A stretch of 64,000 bases of DNA from Candidatus Poribacteria bacterium (GTDB taxonomy: Bacteria; Poribacteria; WGA-4E; WGA-3G), in contig JAJEJA010000073.1 in assembly GCA_022828145.1 (NCBI GenBank), positions 1-64,000 on the forward strand. The letters run 5' to 3'. The notes under the pieces were generated by a model that saw only the letters and a program-made list of their open reading frames with translations, ran no database searches and was not told where the DNA came from. This document shows positions 16,201 to 24,773 of this stretch, in pieces. Position 1 is the stretch's first letter; every line of letters starts with the position of its first letter. The translations under genes and the position numbers were made by a program.

Positions 16201-18565
16201 CGCCAAATAGTAAGACATAAGTCGGTGCTGGTGGTTGCCAGTTTTGATAGGCGTATTTTAGGAAGTCCTGGAGTGCATAAGGATTTGGAATTCCGTGATT
16301 GAATTCATCATATATATTTTGAACTTGCACTATTTTTGTTCGCAAACCTTGTTTGCTCCTGAAGTTAGCAAGTGGCTGTGCATCCCGGACGAATTCGGCA
16401 TCCGTAATAATTATGTAATCTGCGCCGTTCTGTGTATTCTTTAAATCTGATGGTGTATCCTTTATGATCTCTACCGGTTTTTGGTATTTATCTCTTGTTA
16501 GGGCGATGTATTGGATGGATGTATTGAATTCGTTTTGTTCACTGTTTTGATACTGTTGTCCGCTACCGATCTGCACAGATTGGAAATCTACATGAAAGAT
16601 ACCTGGATTATCCTCATCTTCGGTTGGTGAGATTCCAACAAAACGTGTTCCATCAACGCCATAGATTTCAATGTTGGGATTAGTGAAGTCTTTTAATTTA
16701 ACCTTAAAGGAGATATTTTCATCACCTTTTGTTTCTTCTGCACCGTCTGTTTCTTCTGCACTGTCTGTTTCTTCTGGTAGAATTGTAATAGAGAAAGGTA
16801 GTATATTTTCTGTTGCTTGATATGTCCGCCAATAATCAACTTCGAACCAGTTCATCATGATAAGATCAATACCGTGTCCGCCTTGGCTTATCATGTTTAT
16901 TGTATTCTGTCCACTGATGAGATTTGATTGCGATATCTGTCTGTTTTCAAATCGATATTCTGTATCACCGATCCATTCAGCTGCTCCGAGTATGCTCTTA
17001 TCGTTCAACCAGAGGTCAGCCAAGTGTGCCCCGGTAGACCTTCCGTGTAGAATGATCCTAATAGTGGCTTTTTCGCCGGTGCCGGCGACTCCGTGCAGCG
17101 TAAAAGGAAAAGCTCTTCTTTGTGGTGCGCTAACCTGTGCCCAGAACCAGCTATCCTTAGGCAGTTCTGGCAAAGCATTAAGATTGAAATTTCGTAATAG
17201 AATCCCCTCACCGAACTCGTCTATATCAATATCGTCTGGCAGTCCATAAGTTTTAAATCGCCGAAACTGTAAGTCTCTTTCAATATGAACCCGTGTTAGA
17301 AAACTGTTAGGTTGATGGAGTATAGGTGTGTCGTTAAAAGATGGATTAGTTTCTGACGACAGCACAGTAGTTTCCATTCTAAGTCCTGGTCCGTTATTCC
17401 ATGAGAGCCAATAGACGTTCACATCAGAATTAGGATCAATGTAAGTATTCTTGCCACTGTGCCGTTGTGCGTAGAAGATAATCTCACTGTTGGCATCCAA
17501 TCCAGTAGCATTATCTAAAGTCTGTCCGTTGCGATAATTTCGTATGTAGATAGGAATCTGCTTACCTTTATTTGATAGTGATACTGTATTTGGTTTGATT
17601 GATGAAATGTCAACACCTGCTGCGATTAAGTCACTTCCTGTGATGTGATACATCCCTGATTCTGCGATGATAATCCTATATCGTGGTGATGTAATTGTGG
17701 GTGCGCTCTGTATTGTAAAACGTGAATGCGTTCTTGTAAGATCTGAAGATTGGGTAAGATCTGTAGATAGTGAGAGATCACCTCTCGGCGTTGTTTGGCT
17801 AATCGGAGATCTCCACTGCTTTGCAGTATTGGGATTGATGAGCATTTTTCGATATATTTCCTCGTATACAGCAGATTCGGGACGAGGGAAACTACTAACG
17901 GCTGAAGGTGCTTTTGCATCACCAATGAACTGCACTTCAACAACAATACGGTGATATAGTTTAACGACACGACTTGCAGGATTATATTGTACTGGATATA
18001 TTTTCAAAGGAAGGACACGATTCTCTCTTATCCATCCTGCTGTCCCGATCTGTGCAAGCTTTTTCGGTAGGAAACCATCTATAGTTGAAGGATTTACTGC
18101 ATTGTTGTCTCGGTTTGTCTTTTCGGTGTTCGGGTGGAATTCTATCGTTTTCAGCTTGTGTTTTAGTTGAAACGTAGTAGATTCTGTGCTTTCGAGTATC
18201 CGCACGGTAAAACTTGCGTCAGAAGGAACCCCTATCAGGGCAGTTTGCATTGGGAGCATAAAAGAGGCATGTTCAGTTGTGTAATGGCAATTTGAAAAAG
18301 ATAGACTTTGGAATTGTTCACCGTTATGCTCCAGTGTATCAATGTCAAAGTCAGATCTGTCAATAGAGAGTTGCAATGTAACCCCTTGTGTGGACGCAGC
18401 CAACAATTCGACCTTTCCCTCAACATGTTTAATATCATTTTTATTTTTGCTTGCGGAAAACTGACTGTCGCTGTGGTTCAATGCAGTTTCAATGGGTAAG
18501 ACATTCCCAAATGAGACACATAATAAGATGAGTAAAATTGCTGCGAGGACAGAAGTGTATTTCAT
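13226..18565 (-). CDS. Giant secreted C25 (gingipain/PorU-type) cysteine peptidase with FlgD-like C-terminus
   Basis: 1779 residues. A signal peptide covers about 1-20. A propeptide-like region with VVKLYHRIVVEVQF at about 190-205 is typical of C25 proteins. The peptidase domain runs from about 715 (YIIITDAEFVRDAQPLANFRSKQG) to 1065 (LFGDPATELILP). The catalytic His is in NYVGHGGGG (about 937) and the Cys in SMTCFTGAF (about 970). CARDB-like and beta-sandwich segments follow. The last 90 residues (FPNPFKPGQG..., VSLKIYTLTGKLITSVD, LANGVYIYKF) form a FlgD/type-A-sorting-like domain ending KVGKIVVIK. In Bacteroidota, PorU of this family is the type IX sortase; a surface role here is inferred. 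No ribosome site is obvious. Confidence 0.9.
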   Translation of the reverse strand: MKYTSVLAAILLILLCVSFGNVLPIETALNHSDSQFSASKNKNDIKHVEGKVELLAASTQGVTLQLSIDRSDFDIDTLEHNGEQFQSLSFSNCHYTTEHASFMLPMQTALIGVPSDASFTVRILESTESTTFQLKHKLKTIEFHPNTEKTNRDNNAVNPSTIDGFLPKKLAQIGTAGWIRENRVLPLKIYPVQYNPASRVVKLYHRIVVEVQFIGDAKAPSAVSSFPRPESAVYEEIYRKMLINPNTAKQWRSPISQTTPRGDLSLSTDLTQSSDLTRTHSRFTIQSAPTITSPRYRIIIAESGMYHITGSDLIAAGVDISSIKPNTVSLSNKGKQIPIYIRNYRNGQTLDNATGLDANSEIIFYAQRHSGKNTYIDPNSDVNVYWLSWNNGPGLRMETTVLSSETNPSFNDTPILHQPNSFLTRVHIERDLQFRRFKTYGLPDDIDIDEFGEGILLRNFNLNALPELPKDSWFWAQVSAPQRRAFPFTLHGVAGTGEKATIRIILHGRSTGAHLADLWLNDKSILGAAEWIGDTEYRFENRQISQSNLISGQNTINMISQGGHGIDLIMMNWFEVDYWRTYQATENILPFSITILPEETDSAEETDGAEETKGDENISFKVKLKDFTNPNIEIYGVDGTRFVGISPTEDEDNPGIFHVDFQSVQIGSGQQYQNSEQNEFNTSIQYIALTRDKYQKPVEIIKDTPSDLKNTQNGADYIIITDAEFVRDAQPLANFRSKQGLRTKIVQVQNIYDEFNHGIPNPYALQDFLKYAYQNWQPPAPTYVLLFGDTNLREKTSTVPTIQIQVPGYGSSASDHQFTTIRGDDQFPDLLIGRVPVANSVEARIFVERAINYESNRNRGPWYKRILMLAGSDADFHHQTDSLVEHSDLTKKYETEVIYAPPTADDELTLGEGTTPVGRQVINGFNAGASIVNYVGHGGGGRWASSRMMDLEDPHINLTNISQLPFVISMTCFTGAFDIPGGCLAEEFLRSETGGAIGVIGGTSIGLLLQDHILNTEIFKVVFNDKTQHLGAIVAEAKTNFLILLPGYPDLANIFTLFGDPATELILPHTELHVTSNLKQVTNKHDFVTGTEVTVSGRLPNLDFTGDAEITVLPNPIIRQTKKKRTSYRSTDMDTRHALDNTPRIQTVQVVDGKFETQIQLPYNSEFEAFNLRVYAWNSDEDAIGYAAYTPIDNYIKNHQTEPQPAAPEQPIHVVANVTDHKLIEKMTLFWSDYVIKSIHEDAEPIPMIHIEGNTFRTEEPIPTRSRGRQIDYIIQIKPLDGHLLHTELVTFDVGEAEADLSVLQDTINWSSDAPYPLSVQILNDGNIPAKNIPVHFFQIPVDENVDTQNITRETLENATLIGGKQQILSEVSANEITVVGVPWTPLPGKHLIAILVDMTSDENPYGVVQESNEFNNFASIEFTNNRLFLTPDNIRTPIQSPDGIFHFSIPDENANTSSVITFETEALTIPNQPDITYTSNVVDPTSALAYRLAVTVEGTDETDLKGTVTFVETTPDTPNNYKKYIYKRDDETGNWIRSGQQIENDDSISAAVTLPGTFALLSHTDSTPPTLSLTVENQGFIDGDYIPDAPTFTARIEDANGIDPHPDKIILTQNGKRIPQDEYTLSTSATNTNLLLVTYSPATALQSGNLRIRLQAHDANGNVDDAELNAKVSGGFEIKNIANFPNPFKPGQGKGKGTDFAYYLTRSADKVSLKIYTLTGKLITSVDTLDASTSYNEYHFDGLDADGDPLANGVYIYKFTATKDDERVQKVGKIVVIK

Positions 18566-18609
18566 AAGTATTGTATAGTAGAATTTGTAATAGGTGAGAA
18601 GGGATCATC

Positions 18610-19209
18610 TCACTTTTTTTGTGTGAGGTGGTATACCTCTATTTCACGCACTTGTGCTACAGATGGTCGTACAACGCGGAAATGAGGCAGATATTGACCA
18701 GCGAGTTCTCTACGTTGATTGACAATCTTGTCGCCAGGATCTCGTGTGAATTTGTTTACGATGATATCATCTACGGTCCGTGAGACGTTTATTCTTATCA
18801 TTTGTGTTTTAAAGTTCAATCTATCGAATTCAAAGATAGGTTGTGCCCGTTTTCCTTCTAAGTTCCGTCTTTGTATCACATTTTTAAACGCCTGCCATTT
18901 ACCCGTATCAGGATTCAGATATTCCATCTCAAATCTGAATAGGTTTCCATTGTGAACGACAATTTTGCGGACAGGATGCACATCTGCAAATCGTATGATG
19001 AAGTTTCGTACATTTGCAGCTGGAAGTGTTGCTACAGTTTCAGTATTACCATCATTCAATCCTGGATGGTTTGATTCAGTGCCGTATTTTGCACGTGCAA
19101 TGTTCTCGCTATATTGTGTTGACAAGACGTGAGCAAGTCGGCATGCATTCAGAGAGAGACAGACACAGCATAAGCTGATTATGCTGACAGTATTTATCCA
19201 GACAGACAT
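18610..19209 (-). CDS. Lipoprotein with discoidin-like domain
   Basis: A 200-residue protein if started at the ATG at 19209; the open frame reaches 19287, overlapping the vertex-protein gene, but only from 19209 does the sequence begin with a proper lipoprotein signal peptide (VWINTVSIISLCCVCLSLNAC, lipobox LNAC). The rest resembles the F5/8-type C (discoidin) beta-sandwich: NHPGLNDGNTETVATLP, RNFIIRFADVHPVRKIVVHNG, FEMEYLNPDTGKWQAFKNV, TQMIRINVSR and a C-terminal REIEVYHL, the usual last strand. Such domains bind glycans or surfaces. It lies between the EutN genes and the giant C25 peptidase on the same strand. Confidence 0.75.
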   Translation of the reverse strand: MSVWINTVSIISLCCVCLSLNACRLAHVLSTQYSENIARAKYGTESNHPGLNDGNTETVATLPAANVRNFIIRFADVHPVRKIVVHNGNLFRFEMEYLNPDTGKWQAFKNVIQRRNLEGKRAQPIFEFDRLNFKTQMIRINVSRTVDDIIVNKFTRDPGDKIVNQRRELAGQYLPHFRVVRPSVAQVREIEVYHLTQKK

Positions 19210-19268
19210 GGTTGTTGGTGTATGCTTAGTGTGTATGCGTTGAAGCTGCTTTCCGATTTCAATACTAC

Positions 19269-19571
19269 CTATTCTTCCTGTTCCCATTTTGTTTCCTCCA
19301 GAAATGACACATCAAAATGATCGACGATTCCCATGATGAGTTCTCTAATTGGTGCGTTCTCTATACCGAATACTTCTTGTGCAACACCGGGTCCAGCCCC
19401 AACGATGACGGTATCTCCTTCACCCGCACCGACATAGTCGACTGCAATTGTTGGTGTTCGGACAAGTTCTGACCTAAGACTTATGGGTTGAACAAGCAAC
19501 AAGGTGCGATTCTGATATGCAGGATGCTTTATTACAGAGACAACTTTGCCGATGACTTTTGCGAGGTACAT
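19269..19571 (-). CDS. EutN/CcmL-type microcompartment vertex protein, copy 1
   Basis: A 100-residue protein of the EutN/CcmL/PduN fold, which forms pentamers capping the corners of bacterial microcompartments. Seen: YLAKVIGKVVSVIKHPAYQNRTLLLVQPI (the family's first strand pair), AVDYVGAGEGDTVIVGAGPGVAQ (family DxxGAGxGexVlvxxGsaAr) and a C-terminal IMGIVDHFDV (family aiVDxVel). The second conserved half is preserved, so it should fold. No BMC-H shell gene or cargo enzyme is in the window. It follows the second EutN gene after a 154 bp mobile repeat. Confidence 0.93.
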   Translation of the reverse strand: MYLAKVIGKVVSVIKHPAYQNRTLLLVQPISLRSELVRTPTIAVDYVGAGEGDTVIVGAGPGVAQEVFGIENAPIRELIMGIVDHFDVSFLEETKWEQEE

Positions 19572-19590
19572 AATTCTGATTCCTTAATAG

Positions 19591-19744
19591 TAACGTGAGT
19601 TTGATAATTAAAATGCAATATGCGTTGTAGGTCGGGTTGAGGAACGAAACCCGACATGTATTGCTATAATGGGTCAAGATGTTGGGTTTCGTGCCTCTAC
19701 CCAACCTACGTAGTTATTTGTTCTGATTTATCAAACTCACGTTA
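19591..19744. repeat. Inverted-repeat element, family C copy 2
   Basis: A 154 bp copy with ends TAACGTGAGTTTGATAA and TTATCAAACTCACGTTA and the GTAGGTCGGGTTGAGG / CCTCTACCCAACCTACG interior. It separates the two vertex-protein genes. Confidence 0.88.
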
Positions 19745-19776
19745 ATTTACCATAAAGAAGGTTGGAAGATCCACTC

Positions 19777-20073
19777 TTAGTATGATGATTCTTTGATTGT
19801 CTTCTCGTCAAGTGTGACAGTATCAACGATACCGACGATTGCCACGTCTACCGGCATTCGTCTGCCGGGTAGTACCCCAACAGCATCTCCACCTGTAACG
19901 TAATAGACGATTTCACCTATCCCAGCGTCTTGTAGTGTATCAACTGCGACAATTGGTTTTGAGATAGACGTGTAGTTTTCATCTAACGGTTGTAAGAGGA
20001 GAAGACGTGTACCTCCTAAACTTGGATCTTTTCTTGTAGCGACGACAGTCCCGATTACTTTTCCTATATCCAT
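19777..20073 (-). CDS. EutN/CcmL-type microcompartment vertex protein, copy 2
   Basis: A 98-residue paralogue of the gene at 19269-19571: MDIGKVIGTVVATRKDPSLGGTRLLLLQPLD at the start, IVAVDTLQDAGIGEIVYYVTGGDAVGVLPG in the middle and VAIVGIVDTVTLD at the end. It has the Gly-rich turn of the pentamer family. Two different vertex proteins together, without hexamer shell genes, is unusual. Upstream on the same strand is a two-component system (20247-23293) that may control them. A family C element lies in each flank. Confidence 0.93.
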   Translation of the reverse strand: MDIGKVIGTVVATRKDPSLGGTRLLLLQPLDENYTSISKPIVAVDTLQDAGIGEIVYYVTGGDAVGVLPGRRMPVDVAIVGIVDTVTLDEKTIKESSY

Positions 20074-20105
20074 TAGTATAATCTCAATCTACATTTATTC
20101 AACAT

Positions 20106-20226
20106 AATGTGAGTTTGATAAATCAAATTTTCGTATTCGAGATGCGTGAATTGTAGCACAAACTTTCAGTTTGTGGCACATTTTCGCAAACTGGAAAGTT
20201 TGCGCTACATTTATCAAACTCACGTT
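20106..20226. repeat. Inverted-repeat element, family C copy 3 (different interior)
   Basis: Ends AATGTGAGTTTGATAAATC and TTTATCAAACTCACGTT as in other family C elements, but the interior is a GTAGCACAAACTTTCAGTTTG...CAAACTGGAAAGTTTGCGCTAC mirror module, whose GTAGCACA/TGCGCTAC ends resemble family B. The same interior occurs in the copy at 30849-30993. Confidence 0.85.
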
Positions 20227-20246
20227 CAATATAAGATGGAACAACA

Positions 20247-21689
20247 CTATTTGATTCCGTATTCATTTAACTTTGTATGAAGTGTGTTTCTGTTAATGCC
20301 AAGTATTTCTGATGCCTTACTGCGATTACCTTCAGTATGTTGAAGCACAATTTCAAAGAGCGGTTTTTCATAAGTTTCTCTGATTTCTGCATGGAGTTCA
20401 CTCCCATCTGTTTCAGATTCCAGATAGAGAGAGACCTGTTGTTGCAGCAAGGCATATACTTGTTGAGCGATATTCTGACTCTCTATGGGATTTTCAGGTT
20501 CTTTTTCAAAGAGTTGTGGAAAGTGTTCTGTGAGAAGCATTTGTCCTGAACACATGACAAGTGCACGTTTGAGAGCATTCTCCAGTTCTCGCACATTTCC
20601 GGGCCAATGATATGCAATAAGTTTCTCTATTGTATCAGAGGAGATACTAATCTTAGGAATTTGATATTCCTGAGCAAACTGATTGGTGAATAGATCGATG
20701 AGTTGTGGAATATCCTCTTTCCGTTCTCTTAGAGGCGGTAGAGAAATCGGGACAACATTCAAACGATAATATAGGTCGTCACGAAATGTTTTTTGTGCTA
20801 TTGCGTTGTTCAATTTCTGATTTGTAGCGGCGATTATTCTGACATCTACTTGTCGCGTTTCGTTACTGCCGACAGGTTCGATCTCCCGTTCTTGTAGGAC
20901 ACGTAACAGTTTCATCTGAATATCAATAGGGAGTTCTCCCACTTCATCAAGAAAGATTGTGCCGCTGTCGGCTTGTTCGAACTTTCCCTTCCTGTCAGCA
21001 TGTGCATCGGTAAATGCACCTTTGACGTGCCCAAAGAGCGTACTTTCAATCAAGCTTGGTGGGATCGCACTGCAATCGACCACGACAAATGGGTTTTCAC
21101 TGCGTGGACTATTCTTATGAATGAGTTCTGAGACTAATTCTTTTCCTGTGCCGCTTTCTCCCATAATCAGTACGGTTTCATCACTCACAGCGGCACGACC
21201 AATTATCTGATATACAGTTTGCATAGCGGGACTCTGCCCCACCATTCTACCTTGTGCATCAATGGTCTGTGAATTGACCAACGATGGGTGTGCAGCTTTG
21301 ATTTCACGTTCCTCTTTTGTAATAGTTGCAGCGGTTGCTGCACGCGCGACAATGTTAAGCAGTTCCTCTTTATCAATAGGTTTTGTAAGGTAACTATACG
21401 CGCGGCGTTTCGCGGCTTCAATAGCCGTTTGTGTTGTACCGTGTCCAGTGATGACGATAATCGCAGCTGATGGATTGCGTTTCTGAAGAGATTCAATTAA
21501 CTCCAGTCCATCTACATCCCCTAAAAATATATCCAACAGTATGACATCAAACTCATCTTGCTGTACACATGTGATTGCATCTTGCCCATTTTTTGCTTTG
21601 ACAGTTTGGTATCCTGCCTTTTCAAGTACAGCACTTAGGACTAAACGTAAACTATGGTCGTCATCTGCGATGAGTATTGAATAGGACAT
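20247..21689 (-). CDS. NtrC-family sigma54-dependent response regulator
   Basis: 480 residues. Receiver domain at 1-120: DD near residue 10, phosphoacceptor Asp in VILLDIFLGDVDG (about 53), Lys in YLTKPIDKEEL (about 104). AAA+ domain at about 150-385: Walker A GESGTGKE, GAFTDA in the sigma54-contact loop position (consensus GAFTGA), Walker B GTIFLDEVGELP, sensor segment YYRLNVVPISLPPLRERKEDI. C-terminal Fis-type helix-turn-helix (NRSKASEILGINRNTLHTKLNEY). It activates sigma54 promoters when phosphorylated by its partner kinase encoded 11 bases upstream. Targets may include the adjacent vertex and surface genes, but I see no clear TGGCA-N7-TGC site. Confidence 0.95.
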   Translation of the reverse strand: MSYSILIADDDHSLRLVLSAVLEKAGYQTVKAKNGQDAITCVQQDEFDVILLDIFLGDVDGLELIESLQKRNPSAAIIVITGHGTTQTAIEAAKRRAYSYLTKPIDKEELLNIVARAATAATITKEEREIKAAHPSLVNSQTIDAQGRMVGQSPAMQTVYQIIGRAAVSDETVLIMGESGTGKELVSELIHKNSPRSENPFVVVDCSAIPPSLIESTLFGHVKGAFTDAHADRKGKFEQADSGTIFLDEVGELPIDIQMKLLRVLQEREIEPVGSNETRQVDVRIIAATNQKLNNAIAQKTFRDDLYYRLNVVPISLPPLRERKEDIPQLIDLFTNQFAQEYQIPKISISSDTIEKLIAYHWPGNVRELENALKRALVMCSGQMLLTEHFPQLFEKEPENPIESQNIAQQVYALLQQQVSLYLESETDGSELHAEIRETYEKPLFEIVLQHTEGNRSKASEILGINRNTLHTKLNEYGIK

Positions 21690-21700
21690 ATTTTTCTCAA

Positions 21701-23293
21701 TTATAGAAACGAATCGGATGTGTTTGGTATGGATATAATGAACGCAGTACCCGTTGATAACTCAGCATCAACTTCAATACTGCCTCCATATTCAGCGAGT
21801 ATTTTCTGACTGATATACAATCCAAGGCCTGTCCCTTTCTGTTTCGTTGTATAGAATGCGTCAAAGAGCTTTTGCACATCGTTTGCTGAAATACCAGGAC
21901 CGGTGTCTTGTATCCGAATAGTGGTCATTTCTGTTCCTTTAAATTTTCTTATATTATAGGCAGTATTAATAGTTAGGGTTCCGCCTTTATCCATTGCCTC
22001 AATAGCATTGGAAAACAGATTGACGATTACTTGTGTCATCGCATCTTGATTGACGTTCATAGATGGACATTTGCTATATTTACGGATAACATCAATTTCA
22101 TATCGGTCAAATTCTGGCTGATAAGTAGCGATGCAGCTATCCAGCAACTCGTGAATATCACACTGTTCTGCATCTGCTGTTGCTGGTTTCCCGAAAGCGA
22201 GTAGTTGTTCAATTGATCGGTTAAGTCGGTCTACCTCTTTGATAATAATAGCGGTGTATTCATCGATTTCTGCTTGTTCTTCATCAGATAGCGGCACATT
22301 TCTAATACCATGTCTATCGTTAGGTTCACTGAGAAGTTGTGTTGCTAAACGTATACTTCCTAACGGATTTCGTACTTCATGTGCTATTGTGGTAACGAGT
22401 TTGCCGAGAGCTGCGAGTCGTTCAGATTGCACCAAAGCGTCAATTGTCTGCTTGATTTTCACTCTCTGTGCGATAATTGCGGCGATGATCTCTAATACAT
22501 GTAAGTCTTCTGCAGCAGTCAGCTCGTCTTTCGCCTTGTCAATCCGGAGTGTACCAATAATTTGGTCTTCAACAATTACTGGCAGACACCAAAAGTCAAT
22601 TTTGTCTTTAGATTCTACCTCTTCTGGCGGCAGTAATATAACGGAAGATTTAGGAATACGTTGATGTGGTATTCCTCTTGCTTTTCCATCAGCTAAGACT
22701 TTTCTTTCTATTTCTTCAATTTGGTGGTCTGTTCCTCGTTTTAGTTCAGCTTCAGTTAATCCTAAATTCACTTCAATTGGTTGAACGATCTGTCCATTCT
22801 CATATAGGTTCAAAGTTCCGCGATAGATGCCGAGATGTTGGGACAGGATTTCAATTGTTCGATGAAATAGTTCTTCAAGTTCAAGGGCAGCATTTGCAGT
22901 TTGACTAACTTCGGAAACAACGGATAGGTTGCGAACCCGTTTCTCTAATGTTGTTTTTGCCATGCTAATCTTATCCATCTCTTCTGTGCGATTTAGTCTT
23001 TGAAACTGTAGTTGCCGAATAGTGCTAACAAGATTAAACGCAATAATAGGGTATAGAAATGCTATTGCGATACCTCCAATGTTTGTTGGGTTCGTAAAGG
23101 CATAGAACAAATTTGCAACAGTTGTCAAACCGAGTAGTATGTTCTGGCTTCTTGCATTCTGATATGCAGCTGCAATAAGTATGACCCCATAATATACGTG
23201 TGATATAATCGGATAATATTGGTGTATTTCTGACACAACATAAACGAGAATGTTGACACATAACACACCGAGAGCTAATAGCAGCGTTCTCAT
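21701..23293 (-). CDS. Sensor histidine kinase with membrane and GAF domains
   Basis: 530 residues. About four membrane segments in the first 100 residues (LALGVLCVNILVYVV onward), a short coiled linker, a GAF domain at about 125-280, a HisKA domain with the phosphorylated His in TTIAHEVRNPLGSI (about 307), and a HATPase domain with NLFSNAIEAMDKGG, DTGPGIS and GTGLGLYIS. It phosphorylates the NtrC-type regulator encoded immediately downstream. No periplasmic sensor domain is seen; signal perception probably uses the membrane part or the GAF domain. Confidence 0.94.
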   Translation of the reverse strand: MRTLLLALGVLCVNILVYVVSEIHQYYPIISHVYYGVILIAAAYQNARSQNILLGLTTVANLFYAFTNPTNIGGIAIAFLYPIIAFNLVSTIRQLQFQRLNRTEEMDKISMAKTTLEKRVRNLSVVSEVSQTANAALELEELFHRTIEILSQHLGIYRGTLNLYENGQIVQPIEVNLGLTEAELKRGTDHQIEEIERKVLADGKARGIPHQRIPKSSVILLPPEEVESKDKIDFWCLPVIVEDQIIGTLRIDKAKDELTAAEDLHVLEIIAAIIAQRVKIKQTIDALVQSERLAALGKLVTTIAHEVRNPLGSIRLATQLLSEPNDRHGIRNVPLSDEEQAEIDEYTAIIIKEVDRLNRSIEQLLAFGKPATADAEQCDIHELLDSCIATYQPEFDRYEIDVIRKYSKCPSMNVNQDAMTQVIVNLFSNAIEAMDKGGTLTINTAYNIRKFKGTEMTTIRIQDTGPGISANDVQKLFDAFYTTKQKGTGLGLYISQKILAEYGGSIEVDAELSTGTAFIISIPNTSDSFL

Positions 23294-23310
23294 GCGATCT
23301 ATAACCTATT

Positions 23311-23450
23311 GGATAGTCCAGACTAAATAAGTAGGTCGGGTTTCGCTTCGCTCTACCTAAAAGTTTCTATAAACATATCGTCCCTACGGGACTGAAGATG
23401 ATTTGTGTTCTGTTTTTCTATAAACATATCGTCCCTACGGGACTGAAGAT
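23311..23450. repeat. Half family D element plus two family A repeats
   Basis: 23311-23360 starts GGATAGTCCAGACTAAATA like one end of family D, then runs into GTAGGTCGGGTTTCGCTTCGCTCTACCTA. Family A copies (TATAAACATAT followed by CGTCCCTACGGGACTGAAG) follow at about 23368-23399 and 23419-23450 as direct repeats. Confidence 0.75.
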
Positions 23451-23472
23451 CAGGAGTTCCACGTTTTTCTTT

Positions 23473-23626
23473 TAACGTGAGTTTGATAAATCAGAACAAA
23501 TAAATACGTAGGTTGGGTTGAGGAACGAAACCCAACATCTTGACCCATTATAGAGCAATACATGTCGGGTTTCGTGCCTCTACCCGACCTACAACGCATA
23601 TTGCATTTAATTATCAAACTCACGTT
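23473..23626. repeat. Inverted-repeat element, family C copy 4
   Basis: A 154 bp element, TAACGTGAGTTTGATAA to TTATCAAACTCACGTT, in the opposite orientation to copy 2 as judged by the interior (GTAGGTTGGGTTGAGG first). It ends 3 bases from the stop codon of hisH, so it may act as its transcript end. Confidence 0.88.
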
Positions 23627-23629
23627 CTT

Positions 23630-24253
23630 TTAAGAACACCCCTCATCGACTTGCCATTTCAGGAAGTTATCCAACATTTTTAATCCGACGCGACCACTTT
23701 TCTCCAGATGAAATTGTGTTGCCACAATGTTTCTATATGCTATTGCACTACAGAATTCTATACCGTAAACTGTTTGACCGATAACTGCCTCCTTCATATC
23801 TGGCACAGGATAATATGAGTTTACGAAATAAAAATGTGCGGGATTTGGGACATCTTCAAATACCTTGTGTGGACGAACTTGTGCTACTTCGTTCCATCCG
23901 ATCTGCGGAACTTTGAGTCCATTGTGTTTAGGGTACTTCTTTACTGAACCGTGTAGAAGTCCGAGACAATCGGTGTCTTCTTCCTCACTATGCTCAAATA
24001 GTATCTGAATACCGATACAGATACCTAACATGGGGCGACCCGATTCGTAGAATTTGCATAGTACGTCGTCAAGAGATCGCTTTTTCAGATTTTCCATAGT
24101 TGCTTTTGCGGCACCAACACCAGGGAAGATCATGCGTTCTGCGGAAAGTATTATGTCTGGATCGTCAGTTATCTTGTTTTCATAACCGAGCTGGTCCAAT
24201 GCGCGTGCCACACTTGTAAGGTTACCGGCTTTGTAGTCTATAATTGCAATCAT
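23630..24253 (-). CDS. hisH: Imidazole glycerol phosphate synthase glutaminase subunit HisH
   Basis: A 207-residue class-I glutamine amidotransferase that supplies ammonia to HisF in histidine synthesis. Catalytic Cys in PMLGICIGIQILFE (about 80), His and Glu in VATQFHLEKSG (about 186-188), and the opening MIAIIDYKAGNLTSVARAL is typical HisH. It is the only histidine gene in the window; it is placed after the riboflavin genes, 14 bases from ribH, so it may be cotranscribed with them. hisF must be elsewhere. Confidence 0.95.
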   Translation of the reverse strand: MIAIIDYKAGNLTSVARALDQLGYENKITDDPDIILSAERMIFPGVGAAKATMENLKKRSLDDVLCKFYESGRPMLGICIGIQILFEHSEEEDTDCLGLLHGSVKKYPKHNGLKVPQIGWNEVAQVRPHKVFEDVPNPAHFYFVNSYYPVPDMKEAVIGQTVYGIEFCSAIAYRNIVATQFHLEKSGRVGLKMLDNFLKWQVDEGCS

Positions 24254-24267
24254 TTGTTATATTTTTG

Positions 24268-24747
24268 CTATCTATCAAGTGCTTTGAGTTGTCTGTTTAG
24301 GTTTGCCATTTCAATAGCGGTTACAGCTGCTTCAGATCCTTTGTTTCCGGCTTTTGTTCCAGCTCTTTCAATTGCCTGTTCAATTGTGTCTGTCGTAATA
24401 ATTCCGTAGATAATAGGGACACCCGTGTTTAGTGCTACTTGTGCGATACCTTTTGCACTTTCACCTGCGACATAATCAAAATGCGGCGTAGCACCCCGGA
24501 TAACTGCCCCGATACAAATGAGTGCATCGTATCTACCGCTATCTGCAAGTTTTTTTGCCACGGTTGGTGTTTCAAAAGCACCGGGAATCCATACGACATC
24601 TATGTCATCTAAGTTGCCGCCATGGCGTTTTATTGCATCAAGTGCGCCATCTAAGAGTTTCGTGGTAATAAAGCTGTTAAACCTACTGACAACGACTCCG
24701 AATTTTAATCCGTTACAATTCAGGTCACCTTCATATATATTTGGCAT
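24268..24747 (-). CDS. ribH: 6,7-dimethyl-8-ribityllumazine synthase
   Basis: A 159-residue lumazine synthase, which condenses 5-amino-6-ribitylaminouracil with 3,4-dihydroxy-2-butanone 4-phosphate. Seen: [67 protein letters not shown] (the substrate and phosphate-binding part), [29 protein letters not shown]. The ATG at 24747 gives the family-typical start MPNIYEG; an in-frame ATG at 24798 lies inside an inserted family C element. Penultimate step of riboflavin synthesis, in line with ribD, ribE and ribBA upstream. Confidence 0.95.
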   Translation of the reverse strand: MPNIYEGDLNCNGLKFGVVVSRFNSFITTKLLDGALDAIKRHGGNLDDIDVVWIPGAFETPTVAKKLADSGRYDALICIGAVIRGATPHFDYVAGESAKGIAQVALNTGVPIIYGIITTDTIEQAIERAGTKAGNKGSEAAVTAIEMANLNRQLKALDR

Positions 24748-24773
24748 ATTGTATAAATTTCCTGCAATTATGG

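Noticed and set aside
20165-20185. Sigma54 promoter from TGGCAC near the NtrC-type regulator
   Set aside because: TGGCACATTTTCGCA lacks the correctly spaced TTGC and lies inside a repeat element.
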